Assembly (NCBI GenBank): GCA_024710705.1
Contig: JANJUF010000053.1
Span: 1-56,257, forward strand
DNA: 56,257 nt
Direction: 5' to 3'
From: Gemmatimonadaceae bacterium
GTDB lineage: Bacteria; Gemmatimonadota; Gemmatimonadetes; Gemmatimonadales; Gemmatimonadaceae
Below, piece by piece: positions 18,866-27,309 of the stretch (position 1 is its first letter; every line of letters begins with the position of its first letter). The notes beneath the pieces are model-generated. The model had not been told where the DNA came from, did no database searches, and worked only from the letters and a program-made list of their open reading frames with translations. The position numbers were made by a program, and so were the translations under genes.

Positions 18866-20596
18866 ATGCCCATCGCCCTCCCGTCGGCGCGCCGCGCCCT
18901 CGCCGCCCTCGCGCTCGTCGCGCTGCCCCTCGGCGCGCAGGCGACCGTGCCGCCGTACGACATCATGATCCTCAACGCCCGCGTGATCGACGGCAGCGGC
19001 GCGCCGTCGTTCATCGGGGACGTGTTCGTGCGCGGTGACCGCATCGCCCTCGTGGCGCCGGCCGGCGTGCTCGCGGGCCGCCAGGCCAAGGACACCGTGG
19101 ATGCCAGCGGACTGGCCATCTCCCCAGGCTTCATTGACCTCCTGGGCCAGAGCCACTGGTACTTCCTCTACGGCGACGGACGTGTGATCTCCAAAGTCTC
19201 GCAGGGCGTGACCACCGAGATCGTGGGCGAAGGCACCACGTACGCACCGGTGCATCCCCGCAGCGTGAATGCGCGCAGCACGGCGATGGTGCGCAGCTTC
19301 GCGCAGCCCAACGGCTTCGCCAATTGGCTGGAGGCCATGGAGAAGCGCGGCATCTCCACCAACGTGGGCGCCTTCGTGGGAGGCCACAGCATCCGCCAGT
19401 ACGGGATGGGGACGCGCACCGGCCCCGCACCCACCGAGGCCGTGCGCGAGATGCAAGCTGCCCTCGAGCGCGCCATGCGGGACGGCGCCTTCGGTCTCGC
19501 CACCGCGCTCATCTACGCGCCAGGCACCTTCGCCGAGAAGGACGAGCTCGTCGAGGTCGCCAAGGCCATGGCGCCTTTCGACGGCCTCTACGTCACGCAC
19601 CTGCGCTCCGAGGGCGATGGCATCCTCGAGGCGCTCGACGAAGCCATCGAGATTGGCCGAGAGGCCGGCGTGCGCGTGGAGATCTATCACTTGAAGGCGG
19701 CGGGACGCCGGAACTGGGAGAAGGGCCCGGAGACGCTGCGCCGGATCGAGGACGCGCGCGCCACCGGACTCGACATCGAAGCCAACACGTATCCGTACGT
19801 GGCCGCCGCCACTGGACTCACCTCCTGCCTCCCGCCCTCGGCGTCCGAAGGCGGTCGCCTGCAGGCGCGGCTCGCTGATCCAGGGCAGCGGGCGCAGATC
19901 CGCGCCGAGATTGAGCGTCCGACCACGGCCTGGGAGAACTTCTGCGCCCTCGCCGGGCCCGAAGGCGTGCTGATCTCGCGGCTCGCCACGGACTCGCTGC
20001 GCCGCTACTCGGGCATGCGCCTCTCGGAGATTGCCGCCGATCGCGGCACCGATTGGATCGAGACGGCGATGACGCTCATTCGCGCCGAACGGAACCGCGT
20101 GGAGACGATCTACTTCCTGATGAGCGAGGAGAACGTCGTGCGGAACCTGCAGCAGCCCTGGATGAAGGTGGGTTCGGATGCCGGTGGGCCGAATCCGCGC
20201 GCGGCCGCCGGGTTGGTGCACCCACGCTCCTACGGCACCTTCACACGCATCCTCGGCCACTACGTGCGCGACCAGCAGGTGATGCCGCTGGAGGAAGCGG
20301 TGCGCAAGATGACGTGGGCCACGGCACGGCGCCTGGGGATTGCCGAGCGCGGATTGCTGGCACCAGGCATGTTCGCCGACCTCGTCCTCTTCGATCCCGC
20401 GACGATCGGAGATCGCGCGACCTTCGAGCGACCGCACCAGGTCTCGGCCGGCATCGTGGCCACGTACGTGAACGGGGTGCCCGTGTGGCGCAACGGCAGT
20501 CACACCAACGCGCGACCGGGCCGCGCATTGCGCGGGCCCGGGGCCACGGCCGGCGGCTCGGGCATCCGTACCGCCGGCACCGCGCCGTCGCCGTGA
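18866..20596 (+). CDS. N-acyl-D-amino-acid deacylase-like amidohydrolase, exported
   Basis: 576 residues. A signal peptide (RRALAALALVALPLGA then QATV) implies a periplasmic enzyme. The amidohydrolase fold shows the composite beta-sandwich start (ILNARVIDGSGAPS), GLAISPGFIDLLGQSHW, THLRSEGDG, IYHLKAAGRRNW, VGSDAGGPNPR and the closing ADLVLFDPATI. The family hydrolyses N-acyl-D-amino acids or related D-peptides. The usual metal-binding HxH after GFID is replaced by LLGQSH, as I recall from a subfamily of these proteins, so the metal site must differ from classical D-aminoacylase. The ATG at 18866 fits both the signal peptide and the nearby -10 element. Confidence 0.85.
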   Translation: MPIALPSARRALAALALVALPLGAQATVPPYDIMILNARVIDGSGAPSFIGDVFVRGDRIALVAPAGVLAGRQAKDTVDASGLAISPGFIDLLGQSHWYFLYGDGRVISKVSQGVTTEIVGEGTTYAPVHPRSVNARSTAMVRSFAQPNGFANWLEAMEKRGISTNVGAFVGGHSIRQYGMGTRTGPAPTEAVREMQAALERAMRDGAFGLATALIYAPGTFAEKDELVEVAKAMAPFDGLYVTHLRSEGDGILEALDEAIEIGREAGVRVEIYHLKAAGRRNWEKGPETLRRIEDARATGLDIEANTYPYVAAATGLTSCLPPSASEGGRLQARLADPGQRAQIRAEIERPTTAWENFCALAGPEGVLISRLATDSLRRYSGMRLSEIAADRGTDWIETAMTLIRAERNRVETIYFLMSEENVVRNLQQPWMKVGSDAGGPNPRAAAGLVHPRSYGTFTRILGHYVRDQQVMPLEEAVRKMTWATARRLGIAERGLLAPGMFADLVLFDPATIGDRATFERPHQVSAGIVATYVNGVPVWRNGSHTNARPGRALRGPGATAGGSGIRTAGTAPSP

Positions 20597-20615
20597 CGGC
20601 GGTGGGACGTCGGCT

Positions 20616-20623
20616 TAGCTTTC
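20616..20623 (+). promoter_or_regulatory. Putative -10 element before larE
   Basis: TAGCTTTC is followed by four bases and GTG at 20628, then an immediately adjacent ATG at 20631. No ribosome-binding site, suggesting a leaderless larE transcript. Confidence 0.55.
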
Positions 20624-20627
20624 CCCC

Positions 20628-21485
20628 GTGATGCCCGACGCCGTCCTTCCGCCTCGACTCGAGCCCGAACTCCTCGCGCGCGAGCAGGCCCTCATCGCCT
20701 GGTTTCGCGAGCGGGGCTCCGTGCTCGTCGGCTTCTCCGGCGGCGTGGATTCTGCCTACCTGGCCTGTGTCGCCGTCGCCGCTTTGGGGCCGGAGCGCAC
20801 GCTGGCGGTGATCGGGCGCAGCGCCTCCTACCCCGCCGCGCAGTGGGCCAATGCGCGCGCCGTGGCCGATCGCTTCGGGGTGCCGGTGCTGGAAGTGGAC
20901 ACGGACGAGCTCAACGACCCGCAGTACGCGGCGAATCCGACCAACCGTTGCTACTTCTGCAAGTCCGAACTGTGGAGCCGACTCGTGCCGCTGGCTGCGG
21001 AACGGGGCTTGGCGGTGGTGGTGGATGGCAGCAATGCCGACGACGGCAACGACCATCGCCCGGGCGCACAGGCGGCCCGCGAGCGGCGGGTCGCATCGCC
21101 GCTGGCCGAGTTGGGCTTCACCAAGGCGCAGATCCGCGCGCTGTCGCACGCGCGAGGGCTGCCCACGTGGGACCAACCGTCGTCGCCCTGCCTGTCGTCG
21201 CGGCTGCCGTATGGCACCGCAGTAACGCCGGAACGGTTGCAGCAGGTCGAGCGCGCCGAGTCCGCGCTGCGTGCGCTCGGGATTTCCGGTGACCTGCGGG
21301 TTCGGCACTTGGGCGCGCGGGCGCGCGTGGAACTCGGCGGCGCGATGCTCGCGGTGTGGTCCGAGGACGCCGCGCGTGCCCCGCTGGAGGCCGCGGTGCG
21401 GCAGGCGGGATTCGACGAGGTCGAGCTGCACCCGTTCCGTTCTGGCGCGCTGAACGTGCTCGCGGGCATCCCCGGAGCGGGCTGA
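20628..21485 (+). CDS. larE: ATP-dependent sacrificial sulfur transferase LarE
   Basis: 285 residues. LarE adenylates and sulfurates the pyridinium carboxylate in making the nickel-pincer cofactor of lactate racemase-type enzymes. Seen here: the PP-loop SGGVDS (37-42), NRCYFCKSEL with a CxxC pair (Cys108, Cys111), GSNADDGNDHRPG (135-146) and PSSPCLSSRLPYG with Cys188 at the position of the sacrificial/active-site cysteine. The three cysteines suggest the variant that carries an Fe-S cluster rather than giving up its own cysteine sulfur. No larA, larB or larC is in the window. GTG (20628) or ATG (20631) start, differing by one residue. Followed with one-base overlap by a small membrane protein. 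Confidence 0.9.
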   Translation: MMPDAVLPPRLEPELLAREQALIAWFRERGSVLVGFSGGVDSAYLACVAVAALGPERTLAVIGRSASYPAAQWANARAVADRFGVPVLEVDTDELNDPQYAANPTNRCYFCKSELWSRLVPLAAERGLAVVVDGSNADDGNDHRPGAQAARERRVASPLAELGFTKAQIRALSHARGLPTWDQPSSPCLSSRLPYGTAVTPERLQQVERAESALRALGISGDLRVRHLGARARVELGGAMLAVWSEDAARAPLEAAVRQAGFDEVELHPFRSGALNVLAGIPGAG

Positions 21486-21691
21486 TGCTCTTCGGATGCG
21501 TTGGCCGCATCGTGATGGCAGCGATACTGCTGATTGCCGGTGCCGTGCTCTGGCACTTCCGTGACGCCTGGGTGCCGAAGGCGAAGGCGCTGCTCGAGAA
21601 GAAGGCCTCCGAGATCGAGATTGACGTGCCAGGAGTCACCCAGCTGCCGCCCGGGTATACCCTCCGGTACATCACCCCGGAGATCGCGTGA
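21485..21691 (+). CDS. Small single-pass membrane protein
   Basis: 68 residues. One membrane helix (about residues 8-24, VMAAILLIAGAVLWHF) precedes a short, charged, Lys/Glu-rich tail. No known family. The ATG overlaps the larE stop (TGATG), and its own stop overlaps the next gene (GTGA), so it is translated as a link between larE and the sigma-54 activator. The tight coupling supports a real gene; the function is unknown. Confidence 0.7.
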   Translation: MLFGCVGRIVMAAILLIAGAVLWHFRDAWVPKAKALLEKKASEIEIDVPGVTQLPPGYTLRYITPEIA

Positions 21692-23058
21692 GCCGTCGGG
21701 TCCTGATCGTGGACGACGAATCGGGGATCCGCGCCGCGCTGGCGCAGCTCCTCGAGTACGAAGGGTACGATGTGAAGGCCGTCGCCAGCGGCCACGAGGG
21801 ACTCGCCTCGTACGAGCAGTGGCGCCCGCAACTCGTCTTCCTCGACGTGAAGATGGAGGGCATTGACGGGCTGGAGACGCTGAAGCGGATCCGCGCCCTC
21901 GACCCCGCGGCCGTGGTCGTGATGATCTCCGGCCACGCGACCATCCAGGACGCCGTCGGCGCGACGCACCTCGGGGCCTACGACATCCTCGAAAAGCCGC
22001 TCGACACCGATCGCATCCTCGTCACGCTGCGCAACGCCATCGGGCACCTCGACCTGCGCGAGGAGAACGCGCGATTGCGGCAGTCGGTGGAGCGGCACGG
22101 CGAGATCGTCGGGGCCTCGGAGGCGGTGCGCGGGCTGGTGCAGCAGATCGAGCGGGTGGCGGCCACCGGGGCGCGCGTGCTCATCACCGGAGAGAACGGC
22201 ACGGGCAAGGAGCTGGTGGCGCGCGCGTTGCACGCGCAGTCGGGCAAGGCCAAGGCCCCGTTCGTGGAAGTGAACTGCGCGGCCATCCCGTCCGAACTCA
22301 TCGAGAGCGAGCTGTTCGGCCACATGAAGGGCTCGTTCACTGGCGCCATCCAGGACCGGGCCGGCAAGTTCGAGCAGGCCGACGGCGGGACGCTGTTCCT
22401 GGACGAGATCGGCGACATGTCGCTGGCGGCGCAGGCCAAGGTCCTCCGCGTGCTTCAGGAGGGCGAAGTCACGCGCATCGGCGGCGCGAAGTCGCGCAAG
22501 GTGGACGTGCGCATCATCGCCGCCACCAACAAGCGGCTCGACGAGGAGATCGCGGCCGGGCGCTTCCGCGAGGACCTGTACTATCGGCTGAACGTGGTGC
22601 CCATCACGGTCCCGCCGCTGCGCGAGCGCCGGGAGGACATCCCGATGCTGGTGCAACATTTCCTCGAACGGCTCAGTAAGGAGAGCGGGCTCCCGCTGCG
22701 GACGGTGGACGACGAGGCCATGGCCCGGCTCGCGTCCCTCGAGTGGCAGGGGAACATCCGCGAGCTGCGCAACACGGTGGAGCGGCTGCTGATCCTCGCG
22801 AGCGGGCCGCGGATTGTCCGCACCGACGTGGACCGCCTCGTGGGGACGCGGGCTGGCGATGCGACGACCGGGCTTGGCTCGTTGGACGCCTTCACGACAT
22901 ACGAGGAGTTCAAGTTGGCGGCCGAGCGGGCCTTCCTGACGGCGAAGCTCAAGCAGCACGACTGGAACGTGGCCGAGACGGCGCGGGCGATTGATATGCC
23001 CCGGTCGAACCTGTACAAGAAGATCGAGCGCCACGGGCTGGCGCGGGGGCAGGGATGA
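21688..23058 (+). CDS. Sigma-54-dependent response regulator (NtrC/NtrX family)
   Basis: 456 residues. Receiver domain with Asp53 in FLDVKM and Lys103; AAA+ domain with Walker A GENGTGKE (168-175), the sigma-54 loop GSFTGA (215-220), Walker [10 protein letters not shown] and the R-finger region [10 protein letters not shown]-terminal Fis-type helix-turn-helix (~420-450, [22 protein letters not shown]). It would open sigma-54 promoters when phosphorylated. The loop is GSFTGA rather than the canonical GAFTGA. The 1344-residue NtrY-like kinase at 4533 is a candidate partner, by inference only. GTG start overlapping the preceding stop. Confidence 0.93.
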   Translation: MSRRVLIVDDESGIRAALAQLLEYEGYDVKAVASGHEGLASYEQWRPQLVFLDVKMEGIDGLETLKRIRALDPAAVVVMISGHATIQDAVGATHLGAYDILEKPLDTDRILVTLRNAIGHLDLREENARLRQSVERHGEIVGASEAVRGLVQQIERVAATGARVLITGENGTGKELVARALHAQSGKAKAPFVEVNCAAIPSELIESELFGHMKGSFTGAIQDRAGKFEQADGGTLFLDEIGDMSLAAQAKVLRVLQEGEVTRIGGAKSRKVDVRIIAATNKRLDEEIAAGRFREDLYYRLNVVPITVPPLRERREDIPMLVQHFLERLSKESGLPLRTVDDEAMARLASLEWQGNIRELRNTVERLLILASGPRIVRTDVDRLVGTRAGDATTGLGSLDAFTTYEEFKLAAERAFLTAKLKQHDWNVAETARAIDMPRSNLYKKIERHGLARGQG

Positions 23059-23513
23059 GCGAGCGCGACTGGGATGCCGAGCTGCGGAAAATTGACGCCG
23101 AGATGGCGAAGTCGGCGGGGCGCCCGCCGACCGCGCCGACGCCGAGTGCCAGCGCACCGGTGTCCGTGCCGTCGGGCGGCGCGGGATTTCCGGTGGCCTC
23201 GCCGGCCACGACCAACGTGGGCGTGTACGCACGGCTCCTGCTTGCCGTCGCCATCGGCGTGGGCATCATCTTCTGGCCCTACGCGAATCGCTGCGGTCTC
23301 GGGCTCGCCGGCTACCTCGGTGCCGTCGGCATCGTGGTCATCTCCGGTGCCTGGTCGGCGGTCTGGACCTTCCGCCACCGCGCCGCGCGCGCCCACGTTC
23401 TCTCCCTGCTGTTGGTGCTCTGGGGCCTCGTGCTCGCGGGCCTCGACGTCCTGCCGCGCATCGGGTACGCCATCCCCACCGCCGAGCATCCGGCGACCTG
23501 GAGTTGCAGCTAG
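23055..23513 (+). CDS. Predicted membrane protein, three helices
   Basis: 152 residues. A charged, Pro/Ala/Ser-rich N-terminal ~55 residues are followed by three hydrophobic helices (roughly 59-76, 84-103 and 112-134). I recognise no family. It starts inside the stop of the sigma-54 activator (ATGA) and ends one base from the convergent acetyltransferase gene, so it is the last member of the larE cluster. Confidence 0.7.
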   Translation: MSERDWDAELRKIDAEMAKSAGRPPTAPTPSASAPVSVPSGGAGFPVASPATTNVGVYARLLLAVAIGVGIIFWPYANRCGLGLAGYLGAVGIVVISGAWSAVWTFRHRAARAHVLSLLLVLWGLVLAGLDVLPRIGYAIPTAEHPATWSCS

Positions 23514-23514
23514 G

Positions 23515-24009
23515 CTAGCCGCCTGGCCGCGGCCGTTCGAGGCGCATCACGAGGCAGTCGTCCTCGCCGAACATTCGTCGCTCCACCGCGGCAAACCCGA
23601 GGCGCTCATAAAACTGGATGGCGCGGGTGTTGCTCGCGAGCGGGTCAATGATGATGGCGCTCACGTCAGCGCTGGCGAAACAGCGCGAGATGGCGAGCCG
23701 CATCACCTCGGTGCCGATGCCCTGGCCGCGATAGTCAGGCTCGCCGATCCAGATGTCGATGGCGCGCAGCCCAGCGGGCACGTCGCCCCAGTAGTGGCTC
23801 TCCTCGGTCCGTGGGTCGATGATCTGCACGAAGCCGATCGGCTCCCCATCCCATTCGGCGATGAGCTGCTCGCGCCAGGGAGGCGTCCGGACCAGTTCGT
23901 CTTCCCAGTGCCAGTCGTCGTTGGGATCGGATGCCAGGACGTCTGGATCTTCGTCCCAGCGCCGCAGCAGGGCGAGGTCGTCGAGGGCCGCAGGGCGGAG
24001 GGCGATCAT
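23515..24009 (-). CDS. GNAT acetyltransferase resembling AAC(6') enzymes
   Basis: 164 residues, one GNAT domain. The acetyl-CoA motif A is DYRGQGIGTEVM (92-103), and IDPLASNTRAIQFYERLGF (121-139) forms motif B. The sequence also shows GEPIGFVQIIDP and YWGDVPAGLRAIDIWIG, which parallel the order and spacing of the AAC(6')-Ib aminoglycoside 6'-N-acetyltransferase group from memory. It could therefore acetylate an aminoglycoside-like amine, but many relatives act on other small amines or on siderophore precursors. Single gene, divergent with only 19 bases from the aldehyde dehydrogenase start. Confidence 0.85.
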   Translation of the reverse strand: MIALRPAALDDLALLRRWDEDPDVLASDPNDDWHWEDELVRTPPWREQLIAEWDGEPIGFVQIIDPRTEESHYWGDVPAGLRAIDIWIGEPDYRGQGIGTEVMRLAISRCFASADVSAIIIDPLASNTRAIQFYERLGFAAVERRMFGEDDCLVMRLERPRPGG

Positions 24010-24016
24010 CGTCGGT

Positions 24017-24024
24017 TAGATTGA
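24017..24024 (+). promoter_or_regulatory. Putative -10 element in a 19-bp divergent gap
   Basis: TAGATTGA is followed by four bases and ATG at 24029. On the opposite strand the same bases read TCAATCTA, with TCTAAC (a poor -10) five bases before the acetyltransferase ATG. Any -35 for either gene must lie inside the other gene's coding sequence. Confidence 0.5.
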
Positions 24025-24028
24025 TGGG

Positions 24029-25510
24029 ATGCGTACCTTCCAAAACTACATCGCCGGGGCGTGGGTCGATCCGTCCACGGGCAAGCACTTCGACAACACC
24101 AATCCCGCCGATACCACGGACGTGATCGGCCGCTTTCCGCTCTCCGGCGCGGCCGACGTGGCGCGGGCGGTGGAATCCGCCAAGCTCGGCTTCGAGAAGT
24201 GGAAGCGCACGCCGGCCCCGGCGCGCGGCGACGTGCTGCGGCGCGTCGGCGAGATCCTGGTGGCCCGCAAGGAAGAACTCGCCGACCTGATGACGCGCGA
24301 GATGGGCAAGCCCCTCGCCGAGACGCGTGGGGACGTGCAGGAAGGCATTGATACCGCCTTCTACGCGGCCACCGAGGGACGGCGGCTCTTCGGCCACACC
24401 GTGCCCAGCGAGCTGCGCGACAAGTGGGCGATGAGCTACCGCCGCCCCATCGGCGTGGCCGGCATCATCACTCCGTTCAACTTCCCGCTGGCGATTCCCA
24501 CGTGGAAGATCTTCCCGGCGCTGGTCTGCGGCAACGCGGTGGTGTTCAAGCCGGCCGAGGACGTGCCGCACACGGGACACGTGTTCGTGGAGATCCTGCT
24601 CGAGGCCGGACTCCCGCCCGAGGTGATCCAGCTCGTGCACGGCGACGGGGCCGTGGGCGCGGCGATCGTTGAGCATCCGGATGTGGCCTTGGTCTCGTTC
24701 ACCGGCTCCACCGAGACGGGGAGCAAGGTGGGCGAGACCTGCGGCCGCCTGCACAAGCGGCTCTCGCTCGAGATGGGCGGCAAGAACGCGCAGATCGTGC
24801 TCGACGACGCGAAGCTCGATCTGGCGCTGGACGGGGTGCTCTGGGGCGCCTTCGGCACCACCGGGCAGCGGTGCACCGCCACGAGCCGGCTGATCCTGCA
24901 GGAGGGCATCCACGACCGCTTTGTCGCGATGCTCGTGGAGCGTGCCAAGGCGCTCAAGCTCGGCGACGGCCGCAAGGCGGGGACGGACGTGGGCCCGGTG
25001 ATTCACGCCGACAGCATGTCGAAGATCGAGCGCTATGTGGAGATCGGGCTCACCGAGGGCGCGACGCTGGCGCTCGGAGGCCGTCGCGCCACCGGCGCGG
25101 GGCTCGACAAGGGGTTCTTCTTCGAGCCGACGATCTTCACCGGCGTGCAGGCCGGGTCGCGGCTCGAGCAGGAGGAGATCTTCGGCCCTGTGCTCAGCGT
25201 GATCAAGGTGAAGGACGCCGCCGAGGCCTTCCGCGTGAACAACGGCGTGAAGTACGGGCTCTCCAGCTCGCTGTACACGCAGGACGTGAACCTCGCCTTC
25301 CAGGCCCTGCAGTCGCTCGACAACGGCATCACGTACATCAACGCCCCGACCATCGGCGCCGAGGCCCACATGCCGTTCGGTGGCGTGAAGCAGACCGGGA
25401 ATGGCCACCGCGAAGGCGGGTGGGAGGTGTACGAGTTCTATTCCGAGACCAAGGTCGGCTACGTGGATTTCTCGGGGACGCTGCAGCGGGCGCAGATCGA
25501 CAACTACTAG
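24029..25510 (+). CDS. NAD(P)-dependent aldehyde dehydrogenase
   Basis: 493 residues, full length for the family. The oxyanion/cofactor segment PFNFPLAIPTWK, FTGSTETGSKVG, catalytic Glu248 in LEMGGKNAQ, nucleophile Cys282 in GTTGQRCTATSR and EEIFGPVLSVIK are all present. It oxidises an aldehyde to its acid with NAD or NADP. The C-terminal YSETKVGYVDFSGTLQRAQ resembles the alpha-ketoglutaric-semialdehyde/ALDH7-like branch, but the substrate is not certain. Single gene, apparently leaderless, divergent from the acetyltransferase. Confidence 0.93.
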   Translation: MRTFQNYIAGAWVDPSTGKHFDNTNPADTTDVIGRFPLSGAADVARAVESAKLGFEKWKRTPAPARGDVLRRVGEILVARKEELADLMTREMGKPLAETRGDVQEGIDTAFYAATEGRRLFGHTVPSELRDKWAMSYRRPIGVAGIITPFNFPLAIPTWKIFPALVCGNAVVFKPAEDVPHTGHVFVEILLEAGLPPEVIQLVHGDGAVGAAIVEHPDVALVSFTGSTETGSKVGETCGRLHKRLSLEMGGKNAQIVLDDAKLDLALDGVLWGAFGTTGQRCTATSRLILQEGIHDRFVAMLVERAKALKLGDGRKAGTDVGPVIHADSMSKIERYVEIGLTEGATLALGGRRATGAGLDKGFFFEPTIFTGVQAGSRLEQEEIFGPVLSVIKVKDAAEAFRVNNGVKYGLSSSLYTQDVNLAFQALQSLDNGITYINAPTIGAEAHMPFGGVKQTGNGHREGGWEVYEFYSETKVGYVDFSGTLQRAQIDNY

Positions 25511-25586
25511 TCACCACGGTTGCAGCGGGCCCCTTGCCCGATTTGCCCAGTTCGGTGTACTTCCAGTGGTCCGCCTGGGAGGACGC

Positions 25587-26348
25587 ATGACCGAGCCGGG
25601 AACGCCTGAGACCGAACCAAGCGAACGGACGGGGCCGATCGCGGCCGCGCCGCGGACGCGCTTCCGTGTCCTGCGCGTGGCCTGGGAATGGGCCAAGTCG
25701 GTCCAGCTCGCCATCATCCTGTTCCTGTTGGTGCGGGCCTTCCTCGTGGAGGCCTTCAAGATCCCCAGCGGCTCCATGGAGGGGACGCTGCTCGTCGGCG
25801 ATTTCCTGCTCGTGAACAAGATGGTCTATGGGGCCGAAGTCCCCTTCGTCGGGAAGAACCTCCCCGCCGTGCGCCGTCCGGCGCTCGGGGACGTGATGGT
25901 CTTTCAGTGGCCCGAGGATCCCCAGAAGAACTTCGTGAAGCGCCTGGTCGGCATCGGCGGCGACACGCTCGAGATGCGGGCGGGCGCCCTGCGCCGGAAC
26001 GGCGAACCGGTCCACGAACCCTATGCCGTGCGCGGCCTGGCCATGCGCGAGCCGGCCAGCGACGAGTTCCGCTGGCAGCGCGACTTCCTCGCCCCGGCCG
26101 TGTCGCCGAACGGATACAACCCCACCCGCAATGATTGGGGACCGCTGGTTGTCCCCGCCGGCCACTACTTCGTGCTCGGCGACAATCGCGACAACTCGCT
26201 GGACAGCCGCTACTGGGGGTTCGTACCGGACTCCCTCGTGCGCGGCAGCCCGATCTTCGTCTACTACAGCTACTCGCCCGACAGCGGTCGGGCCTTGGAC
26301 TGGCTCACCCGCGTCCGATGGACTCGGTTGGGAGAACTGATCCGCTAG
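25587..26348 (+). CDS. lepB: Signal peptidase I
   Basis: 253 residues. One N-terminal membrane helix (~37-54) anchors a periplasmic serine-lysine protease: nucleophile Ser63 in PSGSM, general base Lys118 in VKRLVGIGGD, and box E GDNRDNSLDSR. It removes signal peptides from exported proteins, including those encoded around it, which share an unusual Gln at +1. The ATG at 25587 has a GGGAGG five bases upstream; the longer frame overlaps the previous gene. A hairpin follows 10 bases after the stop. Confidence 0.96.
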   Translation: MTEPGTPETEPSERTGPIAAAPRTRFRVLRVAWEWAKSVQLAIILFLLVRAFLVEAFKIPSGSMEGTLLVGDFLLVNKMVYGAEVPFVGKNLPAVRRPALGDVMVFQWPEDPQKNFVKRLVGIGGDTLEMRAGALRRNGEPVHEPYAVRGLAMREPASDEFRWQRDFLAPAVSPNGYNPTRNDWGPLVVPAGHYFVLGDNRDNSLDSRYWGFVPDSLVRGSPIFVYYSYSPDSGRALDWLTRVRWTRLGELIR

Positions 26349-26357
26349 GCATTGGGG

Positions 26358-26383
26358 CGCGTCGGGGGTGCTTCCCCCGCGCG
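26358..26383 (+). terminator. GC hairpin between lepB and the sigma factor gene
   Basis: Ten base pairs (26358-26368 with 26374-26383, one bulged T at 26362) enclose a TGCTT loop. No T-run follows. It is either a weak terminator for lepB or part of the leader of the sigma-factor gene. Confidence 0.35.
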
Positions 26384-26444
26384 TGAACGCACTGCACATT
26401 CCGCCAGCGAGCAGTCGGAAGATCACCGCAGCGAAGGTGAGGGT

Positions 26445-27302
26445 ATGGCCCGAGCGCAGCACAAGCGAAGCTCGTTCGACGAAGGGTCACTCGACCAATA
26501 CCTCCGCGACATCAGCGTCTATCCGCTGATCTCCCGTGAGGAGGAAGTCCGACTCGCGCAGCGGATCCGCCAGGACGACCAGGAGGCGCTCGATACCCTC
26601 GTGCGCTCGAACCTCCGCTTCGTCGTCTCCGTCGCCAAGAAGTACCAGAATCAGGGCGTGAACCTCTCCGACCTGATCAACGAGGGCAACCTCGGCCTCA
26701 TCCGCGCGGCCCACAAGTTCGACGAGACCAAGGGGATCAAGTTCATCTCCTACGCGGTGTGGTGGATCCGCCAGGCGATCCTCCAGGCCCTCGCCGAGCA
26801 GAGCCGCATCGTGCGAGTGCCGCTGAACCGCGCCGGCACGCTGCACCGCATCGGCAAGCGCGCCAACGCGCTGTTGCAGGAACTGGGACGCGAGGCCACG
26901 CACGCCGAGATCGCCGACGGCATGGAGATCACCGAGGAGGAAGTCGCCAAGACGATGGCGATCTCCCAGACCCACCTCTCGCTCGACGCCCCCATGGCGC
27001 CCGGCGAGGACAACCGCCTCCTCGACTACATCCCCGACACCCAGAGTGCCACGCCCGACGAGGAGACCTTCGAGAAGGCCCTCGCCGACTCGGTGCACGA
27101 GGCGCTGGCGGGACTGAAGGAGCGTGAGGCCAAGATCCTCCGGCTCTACTTCGGGCTCGACGGCTCGGAGCCCATGACCCTCGAGCAGATCGGCGCGGTG
27201 CTCAACATCACCCGCGAGCGGGTGCGGCAGATCAAGGAGAAGGCCCTCTCGCGGCTGCGGCACGTGTCGCGGGCGCGGGCTCTGGAGTCGTACCTGGGTT
27301 AG
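26445..27302 (+). CDS. rpoD: Primary (sigma-70 family) RNA polymerase sigma factor, short form
   Basis: 285 residues. Regions 1.2 to 4.2 are complete: SLDQYLRDISVYPLISREEE (1.2), LRFVVSVAKKYQNQG and DLINEGNLGLIRAAHKFD (2.1-2.2), IKFISYAVWWIRQAILQAL (2.3-2.4), region 3, and region 4.2 EQIGAVLNITRERVRQIKEK. It lacks region 1.1 and the large non-conserved insert of proteobacterial RpoD, so it has the size and layout of the Bacteroidota primary sigma factor. The ATG at 26445 has AAGGTGAGG four bases upstream; a longer frame from 26352 lacks a signal for initiation. A strong terminator follows. It is probably the housekeeping sigma, although a second one could exist elsewhere. Confidence 0.93.
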   Translation: MARAQHKRSSFDEGSLDQYLRDISVYPLISREEEVRLAQRIRQDDQEALDTLVRSNLRFVVSVAKKYQNQGVNLSDLINEGNLGLIRAAHKFDETKGIKFISYAVWWIRQAILQALAEQSRIVRVPLNRAGTLHRIGKRANALLQELGREATHAEIADGMEITEEEVAKTMAISQTHLSLDAPMAPGEDNRLLDYIPDTQSATPDEETFEKALADSVHEALAGLKEREAKILRLYFGLDGSEPMTLEQIGAVLNITRERVRQIKEKALSRLRHVSRARALESYLG

Positions 27303-27309
27303 GACGGAC

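Noticed and set aside
21118-23232. Minus-strand open frame (704 codons) opposite larE and the sigma-54 activator
   Set aside because: Shadow of two genes with clear domains.
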